Below, piece after piece: positions 28,112-34,420 of a stretch of DNA of 34,420 bases. The notes under the pieces were generated by a model. It was given only the letters and a program-made list of their open reading frames with translations. It searched no databases and was not told where the DNA came from. Positions within the stretch are counted from its first letter, which is position 1, and each line of letters begins with the position of its first letter. Source of the DNA: a virus; the IMG/VR virus record IMGVR_UViG_3300035670_000766, positions 1-34,420 of that record; one strand, written 5' to 3'. A program made the translations under genes and the position numbers.

Positions 28112-28499
28112 AGATAAACGCCCTAAGTGGCCTAAGAAAGACTGCTTTCATGTAGGCATCGAACCTTATGGTGGTTCGTTGTTTGTATTCAAAGACCCAA
28201 AAGCCTTGGATACTGCTTATGCCAGTTTAGGTTGCGAAAGGTCATCTGATCTAGTTGCTGGCTCTTGCGCCTACATGGAGAACGATAAGACGGGCGAAGC
28301 AATCTTCTTGATGCTTATTGCTGATGGTAAAATCGGCACCTATGTACACGAAGCGGACCATCTTAAAGCGTTCATCCTGAAGCGCGTTGGCTTCAATTTT
28401 GAAGATGGTAACACTGAACCAATGTGCTACTTCGCTAACTGGTTGTGGGATAAGGTTAGTGTTGGGTACAAGAAGAAGTTTAAGAAAGCCCTTAAATGA
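28095..28499 (+). CDS. HExxH-motif protein, putative metalloprotease-like (134 aa), TTG start
   Basis: The frame is open from 28023, but the upstream part overlaps the endolysin and lacks a binding site; AAGGAG (28082-28087) is correctly spaced for TTG 28095. Residues 85-89 (HEADH) form an HExxH motif with E108 (NTEPMCYFANWLW) as possible third ligand. Phage proteins with HEAxH...NEExxAYL near lysis genes are known to me as unassigned. Basic N- and C-termini. Whether it is an active protease is unknown. Confidence 0.6.
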   Translation: MSKKIKDKRPKWPKKDCFHVGIEPYGGSLFVFKDPKALDTAYASLGCERSSDLVAGSCAYMENDKTGEAIFLMLIADGKIGTYVHEADHLKAFILKRVGFNFEDGNTEPMCYFANWLWDKVSVGYKKKFKKALK

Positions 28500-28726
28500 T
28501 TGACCGAATCCTACACTACGTCGACAACCACGAGATCATCAGGCGGTTCGTTGTCTTGACGACTGTAGGACTTACAGTGCATAGTTATTGGTGGGCTACG
28601 CAATTCGCTATGATGTCCGACAAACCCGGCTTAGAAATCGCTGGAATCCTCACAGCAGTTACAGCCCCGATTTCGTGGTTACAGAAAGAAATCCTTTTAG
28701 CTTATCTTAATGGGAAAACAAAATGA
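28496..28726 (+). CDS. holin-like membrane protein (76 aa)
   Basis: Starts in an ATGA overlap and ends in another with the spanin gene. One segment near residues 18-37 (FVVLTTVGLTVHSYWWATQF) and a second near 46-64 (LEIAGILTAVTAPISWLQKEI) suggest two membrane passes; a charged N-terminus precedes them and a Lys end follows. Size, topology and position between endolysin and spanins fit a class II-type holin. The call is by position and topology. Confidence 0.7.
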   Translation: MIDRILHYVDNHEIIRRFVVLTTVGLTVHSYWWATQFAMMSDKPGLEIAGILTAVTAPISWLQKEILLAYLNGKTK

Positions 28727-29142
28727 TACCTAGTCCTTGGATTATTGTGGCTACAATAATTGCGCTCGTTGTATCTTTTACTACAGGCTACAATAGCGGC
28801 TTTGATAACGGTAAGAACGAGACTGAAGCCTATTACAGTCTTGAAAAAGACAAGGCACACGCTGAGTTCCAAGAAAAACTTGACAAGTACAAGAAACAAG
28901 TATTAGAATACGAGATTAAAGTTCAAGCAATAGCCAAAAAGAACTCTGCTTATACTTCTAAACTTGAGAAAGAACTAGGAGAATTACGAAATGCGACTAC
29001 TATTACCCCTACTTGTGTCCCTGATGATCTTCGGTTGCGCGTCAACGCCGTCGTCGGCACCATTAACTCATACGGCCTTACCTTCAAAGCCAGTCCATTC
29101 GTCATGCCTGACAAACTGCCCTCCGCTACCGACACTAAGTAA
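28723..29142 (+). CDS. inner-membrane spanin (Rz-like, 139 aa)
   Basis: Residues 6-22 (WIIVATIIALVVSFTTG) anchor it in the inner membrane, followed by a periplasmic helix (EKDKAHAEFQEKLDKYKKQVLEYEIKVQAIAKKNSAYTSKLEKELGEL) typical of Rz proteins. Together with the lipoprotein encoded inside it, it would fuse the inner and outer membranes in the last step of lysis. This shows a host with an outer membrane. Overlaps the holin-like gene by 4 bp. Confidence 0.85.
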   Translation: MIPSPWIIVATIIALVVSFTTGYNSGFDNGKNETEAYYSLEKDKAHAEFQEKLDKYKKQVLEYEIKVQAIAKKNSAYTSKLEKELGELRNATTITPTCVPDDLRLRVNAVVGTINSYGLTFKASPFVMPDKLPSATDTK

Positions 29143-29227
29143 CAACATAAACGAGTGGATTGAAGGTCTACTTCGCGCTACTGGCGAATGCTACAAGTTG
29201 CATTCTGATTGTGTAAGTTCTCAGTAA
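28991..29227 (+). CDS. outer-membrane spanin lipoprotein (Rz1-like, 78 aa), embedded
   Basis: Lies in another frame inside the 28723 gene and runs past its end. MRLLLPLLVSLMIFGC is a lipoprotein signal with acylated Cys16; a Pro/Ser-rich stretch (STPSSAPLTHTALPSKP) follows, as in Rz1. AGGAG-like site upstream (28978-). The embedded arrangement is classic. Four more Cys residues after the signal (C39, C43, C67, C74) may form disulphides. Confidence 0.88.
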   Translation: MRLLLPLLVSLMIFGCASTPSSAPLTHTALPSKPVHSSCLTNCPPLPTLSNNINEWIEGLLRATGECYKLHSDCVSSQ

Positions 29228-29228
29228 C

Positions 29229-29257
29229 TTGACAAGTCCCTAAAAGACGGCTACAAT
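29229..29257 (+). promoter_or_regulatory. promoter whose -10 is the loop of a terminator hairpin
   Basis: TTGACA (29229-29234), 17 bp, TACAAT (29252-29257). Drives the 29281 and VRR-NUC genes. Confidence 0.75.
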
Positions 29258-29272
29258 GCCGTCTTTCTATTG
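29243..29272 (+). terminator. terminator for the spanin genes, overlapping the next promoter
   Basis: AAAGACGGC (29243-29251), loop TACAAT, GCCGTCTTT (29258-29266), then CTATT. The six-base loop is exactly the -10 box. Transcripts starting near 29264 lack the left arm. Confidence 0.75.
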
Positions 29273-29280
29273 GAGGTCTT

Positions 29281-29427
29281 ATGCAGACGTTTTGGAATAT
29301 CCTAAAGACAGTCTTGTTGTTTCCTTTCGTGGCTACGATTGTTGTGTTGATTTGCGGACTTATTGTTTTGTCATTACCTGTAACTATGCTAAATGGATTT
29401 GAAAAGCAGTCGAGGAAGTCTAAATGA
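29281..29427 (+). CDS. small single-pass membrane protein (48 aa)
   Basis: MQTFWNILKTVLLFPFVATIVVLICGLIVLSLPV, one long hydrophobic stretch followed by a basic tail (EKQSRKSK). GGAGG site eight bases before ATG; stop overlaps the next start as ATGA. No family is recognised. Too short for routine gene callers but well supported by promoter, binding site and coupling. Confidence 0.7.
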   Translation: MQTFWNILKTVLLFPFVATIVVLICGLIVLSLPVTMLNGFEKQSRKSK

Positions 29428-29732
29428 CGCCAGAAGGTAAAGTTAAAGCCTTAGTTAAGGCTTGGGCTAAGAAACATGATCAACGCCTATTCTCGATCAT
29501 TCCAAGTCCTATGGGTAACACTACAGGGTTTCCTGATCTGTTCGGAATCCTTAAAGGGGGCATGACTTTACTGATTGAAGTGAAGGCCGAGGGCAAACGT
29601 AACAACCTATCCGCCCACCAAAAAGAGTTTCAGGCTTATGCACTGTCTATGGGTGCCTTTCACTTTGTAGTGTCTTGTCAAGACGATCTTGACGATATGG
29701 ATACAACCCTTGCATCTGCTGGATACTTCTGA
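29424..29732 (+). CDS. VRR-NUC domain nuclease (102 aa)
   Basis: A compact PD-(D/E)xK nuclease: E4, D38 (GFPDLFG), E52 and K54 (LLIEVKAEG), then LSAHQKEFQAYALSMGAFHFVV. This is the VRR-NUC family, whose viral members resolve or nick branched DNA. A phage role in recombination intermediates or packaging is likely, though not shown. Full family length. Its TGA stop directly abuts the -10 box of the next promoter. Confidence 0.9.
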   Translation: MTPEGKVKALVKAWAKKHDQRLFSIIPSPMGNTTGFPDLFGILKGGMTLLIEVKAEGKRNNLSAHQKEFQAYALSMGAFHFVVSCQDDLDDMDTTLASAGYF

Positions 29733-29738
29733 TATAAT
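29710..29738 (+). promoter_or_regulatory. extended -10 promoter, consensus TATAAT
   Basis: TTGCAT (29710-29715), 17 bp ending TGA, TATAAT (29733-29738). The TGA is the stop codon of the nuclease gene. Confidence 0.7.
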
Positions 29739-29777
29739 GTTCCGAATTCAATACAACCACGGAAAGTAGACGATTAA

Positions 29778-30272
29778 ATGGAACATCTCCCAGCAAACCT
29801 AGACTGGCCCGTAGGATTATCGGTTGATGTAGCACTTAACGAGGCTTCGAGTCTTGTTGGCGATCCATTGATGACTGATGAAGAACTATGCAAGCATCAT
29901 CATATTGAAGTTGAAGCGTTAGAAGTCCTTAAACGTAACCCTTTATTCCGTGCGGAAGTCCGTCAGCATCTTGCGACTATTAAGCAAGAGAATATGACTG
30001 TGCGTAAAAAGGCTGCGCTGTCGCTTGAGCACTACCTTGGTACGTGGCTCCCGAACATGATGGTCGATGCTTCAATCAACCCCGATGTGAAGTTGAAAGC
30101 TGTCCAGCTACTCGCTAAACTAAGTGGGGTCGAGACATCTGAAAAACCCGGTGAGAAGTCTCAAGGGTCTGATGGCGGTAAAGCCAATATAGGGATTCAA
30201 CTCGTCTTCCCGCAAGGCTTCGCTCCACCTAACGTAATCCCTACAGTAACTACTTTGGAGCGTGTTGAATGA
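29778..30272 (+). CDS. probable terminase small subunit (164 aa)
   Basis: A 164-residue protein. Residues 35-75 (DEELCKHHHIEVEALEVLKRNPLFRAEVRQHL) look like an HTH DNA-recognition unit, followed by helices (KAALSLEHYLGTWLPNMMVDASINPDVKLKAVQLLAKLSGVET), a plan seen in small terminase subunits of diverse phages. The tail is Gly/Ser/Lys rich. It is 19 kb from terL here, unusual but possible on a circular map where the two ends may lie closer. The binding site is weak. Confidence 0.5.
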   Translation: MEHLPANLDWPVGLSVDVALNEASSLVGDPLMTDEELCKHHHIEVEALEVLKRNPLFRAEVRQHLATIKQENMTVRKKAALSLEHYLGTWLPNMMVDASINPDVKLKAVQLLAKLSGVETSEKPGEKSQGSDGGKANIGIQLVFPQGFAPPNVIPTVTTLERVE

Positions 30273-30535
30273 AGTTCTCAGAACGCCTATATCAAGTCTT
30301 AGTAGCCTTAGATCAACTAGCCAATACTATTAGAGGTTTATTCGCTGGCAATTCCTACGCCGACGAGACCCTGAGCGCATTCTATTGGCGAACCCGAGAG
30401 ACTAACAAATACGCTTACCGTGTGATAGACTTCTTGTTCTTCTGGGAAGAAGATCACTGTATGAATAGTTTTATTAGCGAATGTCTGCGAATGCAAGCAC
30501 CTCCTGAAACTCGTCAATGTCATAAGGAATCTTAA
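30269..30535 (+). CDS. conserved phage hypothetical protein (88 aa)
   Basis: Starts in an ATGA overlap. QLANTIRGLFAGNSYADETLSAFYWRTRETNKYAYRVIDFLFFWEEDHC follows a pattern I know from phage proteins placed near endolysins (DExLSxxxWR...R.IDxLFFWxxxHC), function unknown. Overlaps the next gene by one base. Confidence 0.7.
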   Translation: MKFSERLYQVLVALDQLANTIRGLFAGNSYADETLSAFYWRTRETNKYAYRVIDFLFFWEEDHCMNSFISECLRMQAPPETRQCHKES

Positions 30536-31770
30536 TGGACTCACTATATCAAGAAGCAGTTGAACTTCGTAAAGGCGGTATGAGGAAAGATTGGATCGCC
30601 CAAAAATTGTCCTTGCCGAGATCGCTTGTGAGAACTTGGTTCACTGGTGAAAGTGATCCTAAGTATTCTGATGGTGTGATTAAAGATGCTACCAAGGTAG
30701 TTGAACAAGCTACAACCGTTACGCAAGAGCAAATCCTGAAGGACAAGGTTCGTAGCCTTGAAGCATCTATCAAAACAGCACAGAAAGAAACACTAACAGA
30801 ACATTACGTTCGTGAAAAGATTATAGGTCTTTCATCACAACAACCACAACCGCCTAATTGGTTAGTTAAGAAAACAAGTAGTGCTGGATGGCAAGCCGTC
30901 CCTACTATCTTTATCTCAGACACACATTGGGGAGAAGTAGTAGAACCTTCTCAAGTAGGTGGTGTTAATTCGTACAATCTTCAGATTGCTCACGAACGTA
31001 TGAAAGCGTTGGTAGAAACAACAATTAACTTGTTGGATATTGTGAATGGTGATTATCCCGGTATTGTTGTTGCGCTTGGCGGTGATATGCTCTCTGGAAG
31101 CATCCATGATGAACTCACAGAGACGAACGAACAACCTATTATGCCGACGTTCGTAGACTTGTATGAGAAACTTATTTGGACTATTAAAAAGTTTGCCGAC
31201 GAATACAGGAACGTTTTTGTGCCTTGTGTAACAGGAAACCATTCAAGGACATCGCATAAACCTCGTGCTAAGATGCGTAACTTTACAAACTACGATTGGT
31301 TGCTCTACACGATGTTGGATAAGTATTTTGAAAATGATGATAGGGTTGTATTTCAGATTCCAGACGGCCCTGACGCGCTATTCAAAATCTACAACACACG
31401 ATACCTACTTACACATGGCGATCAGTTCCGTTCTACCGACAACGCTATGATTGGTAGCCTTGGTGCTATTGTTCGTGGGGACTATAAGAAGCGTTCGCGT
31501 AACAATCAGATTGACATGGGCTATGATTGTATGTTGATGGGTCATTGGCACCAACTAATCCAGATGCAGCGTATAATTGTCAACGGAAGCCTTAAAGGTT
31601 ATTGCGAGTACGCCAGTTCAAACAACTTTGGCTACGAACAACCAAGACAAGCATTGTGGCTAACACATCCTGAACATGGCATCATTGCTTCATTGCCTGT
31701 TAATGTTGATCGCCATCACGACGAAACTAAATATGTGGAGTCTGAATGGATTTCTTGGAAAAACCCTTGA
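30535..31770 (+). CDS. metallophosphoesterase with N-terminal HTH (411 aa)
   Basis: Residues 5-37 form an HTH (ELRKGGMRKDWIAQKLSLPRSLVRTWF). The phosphoesterase metal motifs are D129xH131 (ISDTHWGE), G183-D184 (LGGDMLSG), G234-N-H236 (VTGNHSRT), H294 (LTHGDQF) and H337/H339 (MGHWHQ), the complete calcineurin-like set, so it should be active on phosphoester bonds. The substrate is unknown; a DNA-acting role is suggested by the HTH. The stop TGA lies in the -35 box of the next promoter. Confidence 0.9.
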   Translation: MDSLYQEAVELRKGGMRKDWIAQKLSLPRSLVRTWFTGESDPKYSDGVIKDATKVVEQATTVTQEQILKDKVRSLEASIKTAQKETLTEHYVREKIIGLSSQQPQPPNWLVKKTSSAGWQAVPTIFISDTHWGEVVEPSQVGGVNSYNLQIAHERMKALVETTINLLDIVNGDYPGIVVALGGDMLSGSIHDELTETNEQPIMPTFVDLYEKLIWTIKKFADEYRNVFVPCVTGNHSRTSHKPRAKMRNFTNYDWLLYTMLDKYFENDDRVVFQIPDGPDALFKIYNTRYLLTHGDQFRSTDNAMIGSLGAIVRGDYKKRSRNNQIDMGYDCMLMGHWHQLIQMQRIIVNGSLKGYCEYASSNNFGYEQPRQALWLTHPEHGIIASLPVNVDRHHDETKYVESEWISWKNP

Positions 31771-31795
31771 CAACTTTATAAACTTCTGATACTAT
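31767..31795 (+). promoter_or_regulatory. extended -10 promoter for a structured RNA
   Basis: TTGACA (31767-31772), 17 bp ending TGA, TACTAT (31790-31795). Start site near 31802, at the first base of a hairpin. The previous stop is inside the -35 box. Confidence 0.8.
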
Positions 31796-31800
31796 GCCTT

Positions 31801-31912
31801 CTAAATCTCCTGCAAGAGATATTAGAGTAAGGCTAGTTAGGTTCCGAGCGGGTTACTCATCCGTCTTGCAGCTTCCCGTAAGGGATGTCGGAACCTAACT
31901 AGCCTTTTAGTT
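31801..31912 (+). ncRNA. structured RNA with terminator stem and loop-linker pseudoknot
   Basis: Hairpin 1: CTAAATCTC (31801-31809) with GAGAT/TTAG (31816-31825, one bulged A), loop CTGCAA (31810-31815). Stem 2: a perfect 19-bp pairing of 31829-31847 with 31888-31906, followed by a T-run (TTTTAGTTT). Inside its 40-nt loop are CGGGT/ATCCG (31849-31863) and TCCC/GGGA (31874-31885). The linker between them holds TTGCAG (31866-31871), the exact complement of the hairpin 1 loop. Promoter, RNA and terminator form a complete unit of about 110 nt; it also lies just ahead of the HNH gene. Confidence 0.75.
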
Positions 31913-31924
31913 TAGAGGTGTATT

Positions 31925-33031
31925 ATGATTACCTACGAAATGATTAAGGATGTATTTGATTTGGATAACCCTCTGACACTAGAGTATTTTGAGTTGTGTA
32001 GCACGCCATACGAAGGCAACGAATACAGCGAAAAACACCACATTTTACCAAAAAGCATGTTTCCTGATTTTGTGAAGTGTAAGTGGAACCTAGTTCGTTT
32101 GACAGCAAAACAACACTATATGGCACACTACTACTTGAAAGATATAGTATTGTCTGATGAAAATAAGTCGAAAATGTTGCAGGCATGGGTTGTAGTTTGC
32201 AAATTTACAAGATTTCAAGACTCTATTGAAAATCACGCATATCAATACGCTAAGGCTAAAGAAGAACAAGCCTTACGTTTGTCCGGCAAGGGCAACCCCA
32301 TGTATGGTAAGAAGAGACCTCAGTATGTAATAGATGCCCTTACTGAAGGTGCTAGAAACCGTGTATGGACAGAAGAAGATAAGATGAAGATGTCTTCGAG
32401 GGTGTCTGGTAAAGGAAACCCGATGTATGGTAAGACTCATACACCAGAAGTAAGAGAAATATTGAGGAAAGCGCAAACAGGTAGACCGGTCACTGATGAG
32501 TATAGAGAAAGGATGAGTTCTGTAACAAAGGGTGAGAACAACGGGATGTATGGTAAGACTCACAAAGAAGAAACGATTAAGAAAATGATGGATGTTAAAG
32601 CCTCTTATGAACATAAAGGTAGTATGTATAGCTTGAACACTTTAGCGAAGATGTACGGTATATCTGATGTAGGACTAAAACATAGGTTAAAATCTGGTAT
32701 GAACCTTGACGATGCGCTTTTGCTACCTGTTGTTAGGGGTGGTATCTTGGAAGATAGACTGCACGACTTAGGGTTTGTATTTAATTCCGGTAAGTGGTAT
32801 AACGCTAAAGACGGTGAAGGTATTTTAGATGAATATGTCAAAATCAAGAGATACCACGTAGTAGGCGCAGCAACAGGTAAGACTAAATTAGATGACGAGA
32901 AAGTTACAACTATAAAGAAGATGCTAGCTAATGGGTGTAGATATAAAGATATAATGAATATGTTTGGAGTAAGCAAAGGTTGCGTAAACCATATAGCTAA
33001 TGGTAGAACATGGACGCACGTTATTGTGTAA
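31925..33031 (+). CDS. HNH homing endonuclease with three NUMOD3 units and C-terminal HTH (368 aa)
   Basis: The HNH core has H38-H39 (KHHILPKS), N55 (WNLVRLTAKQH) and H68 (MAHYYL). NUMOD3-type repeats sit at about 121-140, 162-182 and 203-221 (GKGNPMYGK... and GENNGMYGK...). A NUMOD1-like segment follows (SLNTLAKMYGISDVGLKHRL), and the end (VTTIKKMLANGCRYKDIMNMFGVSKGCVNHIANGRTW) is an HTH. A free-standing selfish gene after the structured RNA; GAGGTG site. It differs clearly from the 15554 enzyme beyond the HNH core, so the two are separate arrivals. Confidence 0.9.
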   Translation: MITYEMIKDVFDLDNPLTLEYFELCSTPYEGNEYSEKHHILPKSMFPDFVKCKWNLVRLTAKQHYMAHYYLKDIVLSDENKSKMLQAWVVVCKFTRFQDSIENHAYQYAKAKEEQALRLSGKGNPMYGKKRPQYVIDALTEGARNRVWTEEDKMKMSSRVSGKGNPMYGKTHTPEVREILRKAQTGRPVTDEYRERMSSVTKGENNGMYGKTHKEETIKKMMDVKASYEHKGSMYSLNTLAKMYGISDVGLKHRLKSGMNLDDALLLPVVRGGILEDRLHDLGFVFNSGKWYNAKDGEGILDEYVKIKRYHVVGAATGKTKLDDEKVTTIKKMLANGCRYKDIMNMFGVSKGCVNHIANGRTWTHVIV

Positions 33032-33040
33032 AGGTCTGAC

Positions 33041-33069
33041 TTGACTTATCCCCAACTTTATGTTACTAA
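33041..33069 (+). promoter_or_regulatory. sigma70-type promoter
   Basis: TTGACT (33041-33046), 17 bp ending TGT, TACTAA (33064-33069). Drives the 33100 gene. Confidence 0.65.
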
Positions 33070-33099
33070 CAAACATTAACTCTTACGAGGGCTGAAGTT

Positions 33100-33468
33100 A
33101 TGGCTAAAAAGAAAAGTTGGTTTGACACTGAAGAACCTGCGGAAGTCGTTGATTCTGTTGAGAGTTCGCTAGAAGCGAATAGCGAATACGACATTGTTCA
33201 AGAACCAGAATTGTTAGCAGAAGTAGAACAATCGTTTCAAGAACCAGAACAGCCTTGCGACTGCGACCTATCCGACGCAGAGATTGCAGCCATCAAACGT
33301 CTTTTAGGTTCTCCTACAGAACCTGAGTCTGGCTACGATTACGAGAAGTTTGCACGTCTTAAACTGGCTGTGATCGTCCCTGAAGGCGTTATGCGTGGTT
33401 CGGGGTGGAAAGAGTTTGTTAATGGTGTCAAGAAATACTTGGAGCCTCGCTGCCCGTCTTGTAAGTAA
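33100..33468 (+). CDS. hypothetical acidic protein (122 aa)
   Basis: A basic start (MAKKKSWFD) is followed by a long Glu/Asp/Ser-rich stretch (EEPAEVVDSVESSLEANSEYDIVQEPELLAEVEQSFQEPEQ), then CDCDLSDAEIAAIKRLL and a C-terminal Cys pair (PRCPSCK). The acidic part is probably disordered; the Cys residues C53, C55, C118 and C121 could bind zinc. No family is recognised. GAGGG site; followed by a double hairpin terminator. Confidence 0.7.
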   Translation: MAKKKSWFDTEEPAEVVDSVESSLEANSEYDIVQEPELLAEVEQSFQEPEQPCDCDLSDAEIAAIKRLLGSPTEPESGYDYEKFARLKLAVIVPEGVMRGSGWKEFVNGVKKYLEPRCPSCK

Positions 33469-33485
33469 CTATGATTTCCTCCGTA

Positions 33486-33538
33486 GCACCTTCGGGTGCC
33501 TTTGCCGCAGTTGAGCGTTTACGCTCCTGCGGTTTTTC
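33486..33538 (+). terminator. double hairpin with rho-independent terminator
   Basis: GCACC-ttcg-GGTGC (33486-33499), then CCGCAG (33505-33510) with CTGCGG (33527-33532) enclosing GAGCG/CGCTC, followed by TTTTTCTT. Confidence 0.9.
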
Positions 33539-33563
33539 TTATTCTAAACTGTAAGGAGTCTTT

Positions 33564-34283
33564 ATGGCACAACAGCGTAAGCAAACACCATCTAAGAAGT
33601 CTGAAGTTAAGGAATTCTCAAACACTAAAGCGAACCCTTTTATAGCCAAGACACACAAACAGAAGGAACTCTTTAGTGCGCTTAACGGTGGTGTTGTAAC
33701 CTTTGCAACTGGTCCAGCCGGTACTGGAAAGAGTTATGTAACTATTGCTTATGCCTGCCAAGAATTGATGAAGGGTCGGTTCGATAAAATTCTAATCACG
33801 CGACCTATGATTCCTGCTGCTTATGAAGATATTGGGGCATTACCCGGTGACATTGACCTCAAGTTTGTCGTACCTTATATTGGTCCAATTCGCCATATCT
33901 TGGATCGCTGCTTAGGTAAAGGTCATGTAGATATGTACATCAAGGAGGGTAAGATTACTTGTTCTCCATTAGCATATATGCGTGGATCAACCCACGATAA
34001 CACCTTCATGTTGCTCGATGAAGCTCAGAACTGCATACCTGAGCAAGTAAAAATGTTCCTTACACGAATCGGTGAAGATAGTAAGATTGCTATTGTAGGT
34101 GATTCTAAGCAGTCCGATATTCGTGGTGTCACTAACGGCCTTGACGATGCTGTAGAACGCCTAGCGTGGAACCCCGACGTGCGTGTAGTCAATTTTGAGC
34201 GTAAGGATATTGTTCGTAACTCAATCATCTCCGACATCCTTCAGTCCTACGAAGACACTATTGACAGGAAAGGACTTACGTAA
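33564..34283 (+). CDS. phoH: PhoH-like ATPase (239 aa)
   Basis: The Walker A motif is GPAGTGKS (50-57) and Walker B is FMLLDEAQN (148-156); ITRPMIPA, LPGD and the conserved VGDSKQSDI segment (about 178-186) are characteristic of PhoH. It is a predicted RNA or nucleotide-related ATPase; its phage role is unsettled though it is a very common phage gene. AAGGAG site. The TAA stop directly abuts the next -10 box. Basic N-terminus (QRKQTPSKKSEVK). Confidence 0.93.
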   Translation: MAQQRKQTPSKKSEVKEFSNTKANPFIAKTHKQKELFSALNGGVVTFATGPAGTGKSYVTIAYACQELMKGRFDKILITRPMIPAAYEDIGALPGDIDLKFVVPYIGPIRHILDRCLGKGHVDMYIKEGKITCSPLAYMRGSTHDNTFMLLDEAQNCIPEQVKMFLTRIGEDSKIAIVGDSKQSDIRGVTNGLDDAVERLAWNPDVRVVNFERKDIVRNSIISDILQSYEDTIDRKGLT

Positions 34284-34289
34284 TATAAT
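34261..34289 (+). promoter_or_regulatory. full-consensus sigma70-type promoter
   Basis: TTGACA (34261-34266), 17 bp, TATAAT (34284-34289). It lies in the end of the PhoH gene. Confidence 0.85.
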
Positions 34290-34318
34290 GGCTTCTTCCT
34301 AACCACTCGGAGATCGCT

Positions 34319-34420
34319 ATGGGAAAGTTCTACCAACCTTGGGAAAGCCTTAAAGAAGTCGGGGATTCGTTTATTGTTAATAACTCTAAGGGTATCCTGC
34401 ATATCCGTCAACTCGTTTGG
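34319..34420 (+). CDS. start of a gene cut by the window end
   Basis: ATG 34319 after CGGAG, with the consensus promoter 30 bp upstream. The first 34 residues (MGKFYQPWESLKEVGDSFIV...) are open to the window edge. Too little is visible for identification. Confidence 0.7.
   Translation, partial: MGKFYQPWESLKEVGDSFIVNNSKGILHIRQLVW

Noticed and set aside
31829-31906. Inverted repeat as an insertion sequence end
   Set aside because: Arms are only 19 bp with 40 bp between them, there are no target duplications or transposase, and the layout fits an RNA stem with terminator.

Overview
The window is a 34.4 kb piece of a tailed double-stranded DNA phage genome (Caudoviricetes). All credible genes lie on the plus strand. 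They are tightly packed, with many ATGA or TAATG overlaps, and include large terminase, portal, scaffold, HK97-like capsid, tail-fibre-type proteins and a lysis cassette. An Rz/Rz1 spanin pair with an embedded lipoprotein gene shows that the host is Gram-negative. The host cannot be named from the sequence. No tape measure, tail tube, sheath, DNA polymerase or helicase is visible, so tail type is open and other parts of the genome lie outside the window.

Layout. 1-2465: a 34-bp tandem repeat, a gene-free stretch, then very small unknown genes, three of them behind their own promoters. 2466-2862: a terminator and a patch of nine 11-bp direct repeats. 2866-8121: small hypothetical genes around a class II (B12-dependent) ribonucleotide reductase gene split by a group I intron, ending with a ThyX-like gene. 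8156-8735: a small membrane-protein gene followed by a circularly permuted, two-piece tmRNA. 8744-9252: a structured leader or small RNA and an HTH regulator promoter. 9253-15444: HTH gene, GIY-YIG endonuclease, TerL, portal, scaffold and capsid. 15501-19129: HNH endonuclease, a second copy of the small membrane protein, a zinc ribbon and small virion proteins. 19208-24943: five adjacent structural genes with markedly higher GC at third codon positions. 24945-29227: tail fibre and lysis genes (membrane proteins, GH108 endolysin, HExxH protein, holin-like protein, spanins). 29229-34420: VRR-NUC nuclease, probable TerS, metallophosphoesterase, a structured RNA, a second HNH endonuclease, PhoH and a truncated gene.

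Expression. About 21 sigma70-type promoters can be read. Seventeen have exactly 17 bp between TTGAC(A/T) and the -10 box, and about ten carry TGA just before the -10 (extended -10). Many sit in the stop codon of the preceding gene. At several of them a terminator-like hairpin straddles the start site, so that only read-through RNA from upstream would contain the whole hairpin.

The strongest candidates for something new are the phage-encoded permuted tmRNA with tag ANDQEYRIAA, the promoter-plus-terminator RNA at 31801-31912 with a predicted loop-linker pseudoknot, the group I intron placed inside the codon of the reductase's radical cysteine, and the repeated terminator/promoter overlap design. 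The phage also carries a heavy selfish-DNA load: one intron and three free-standing homing endonucleases.
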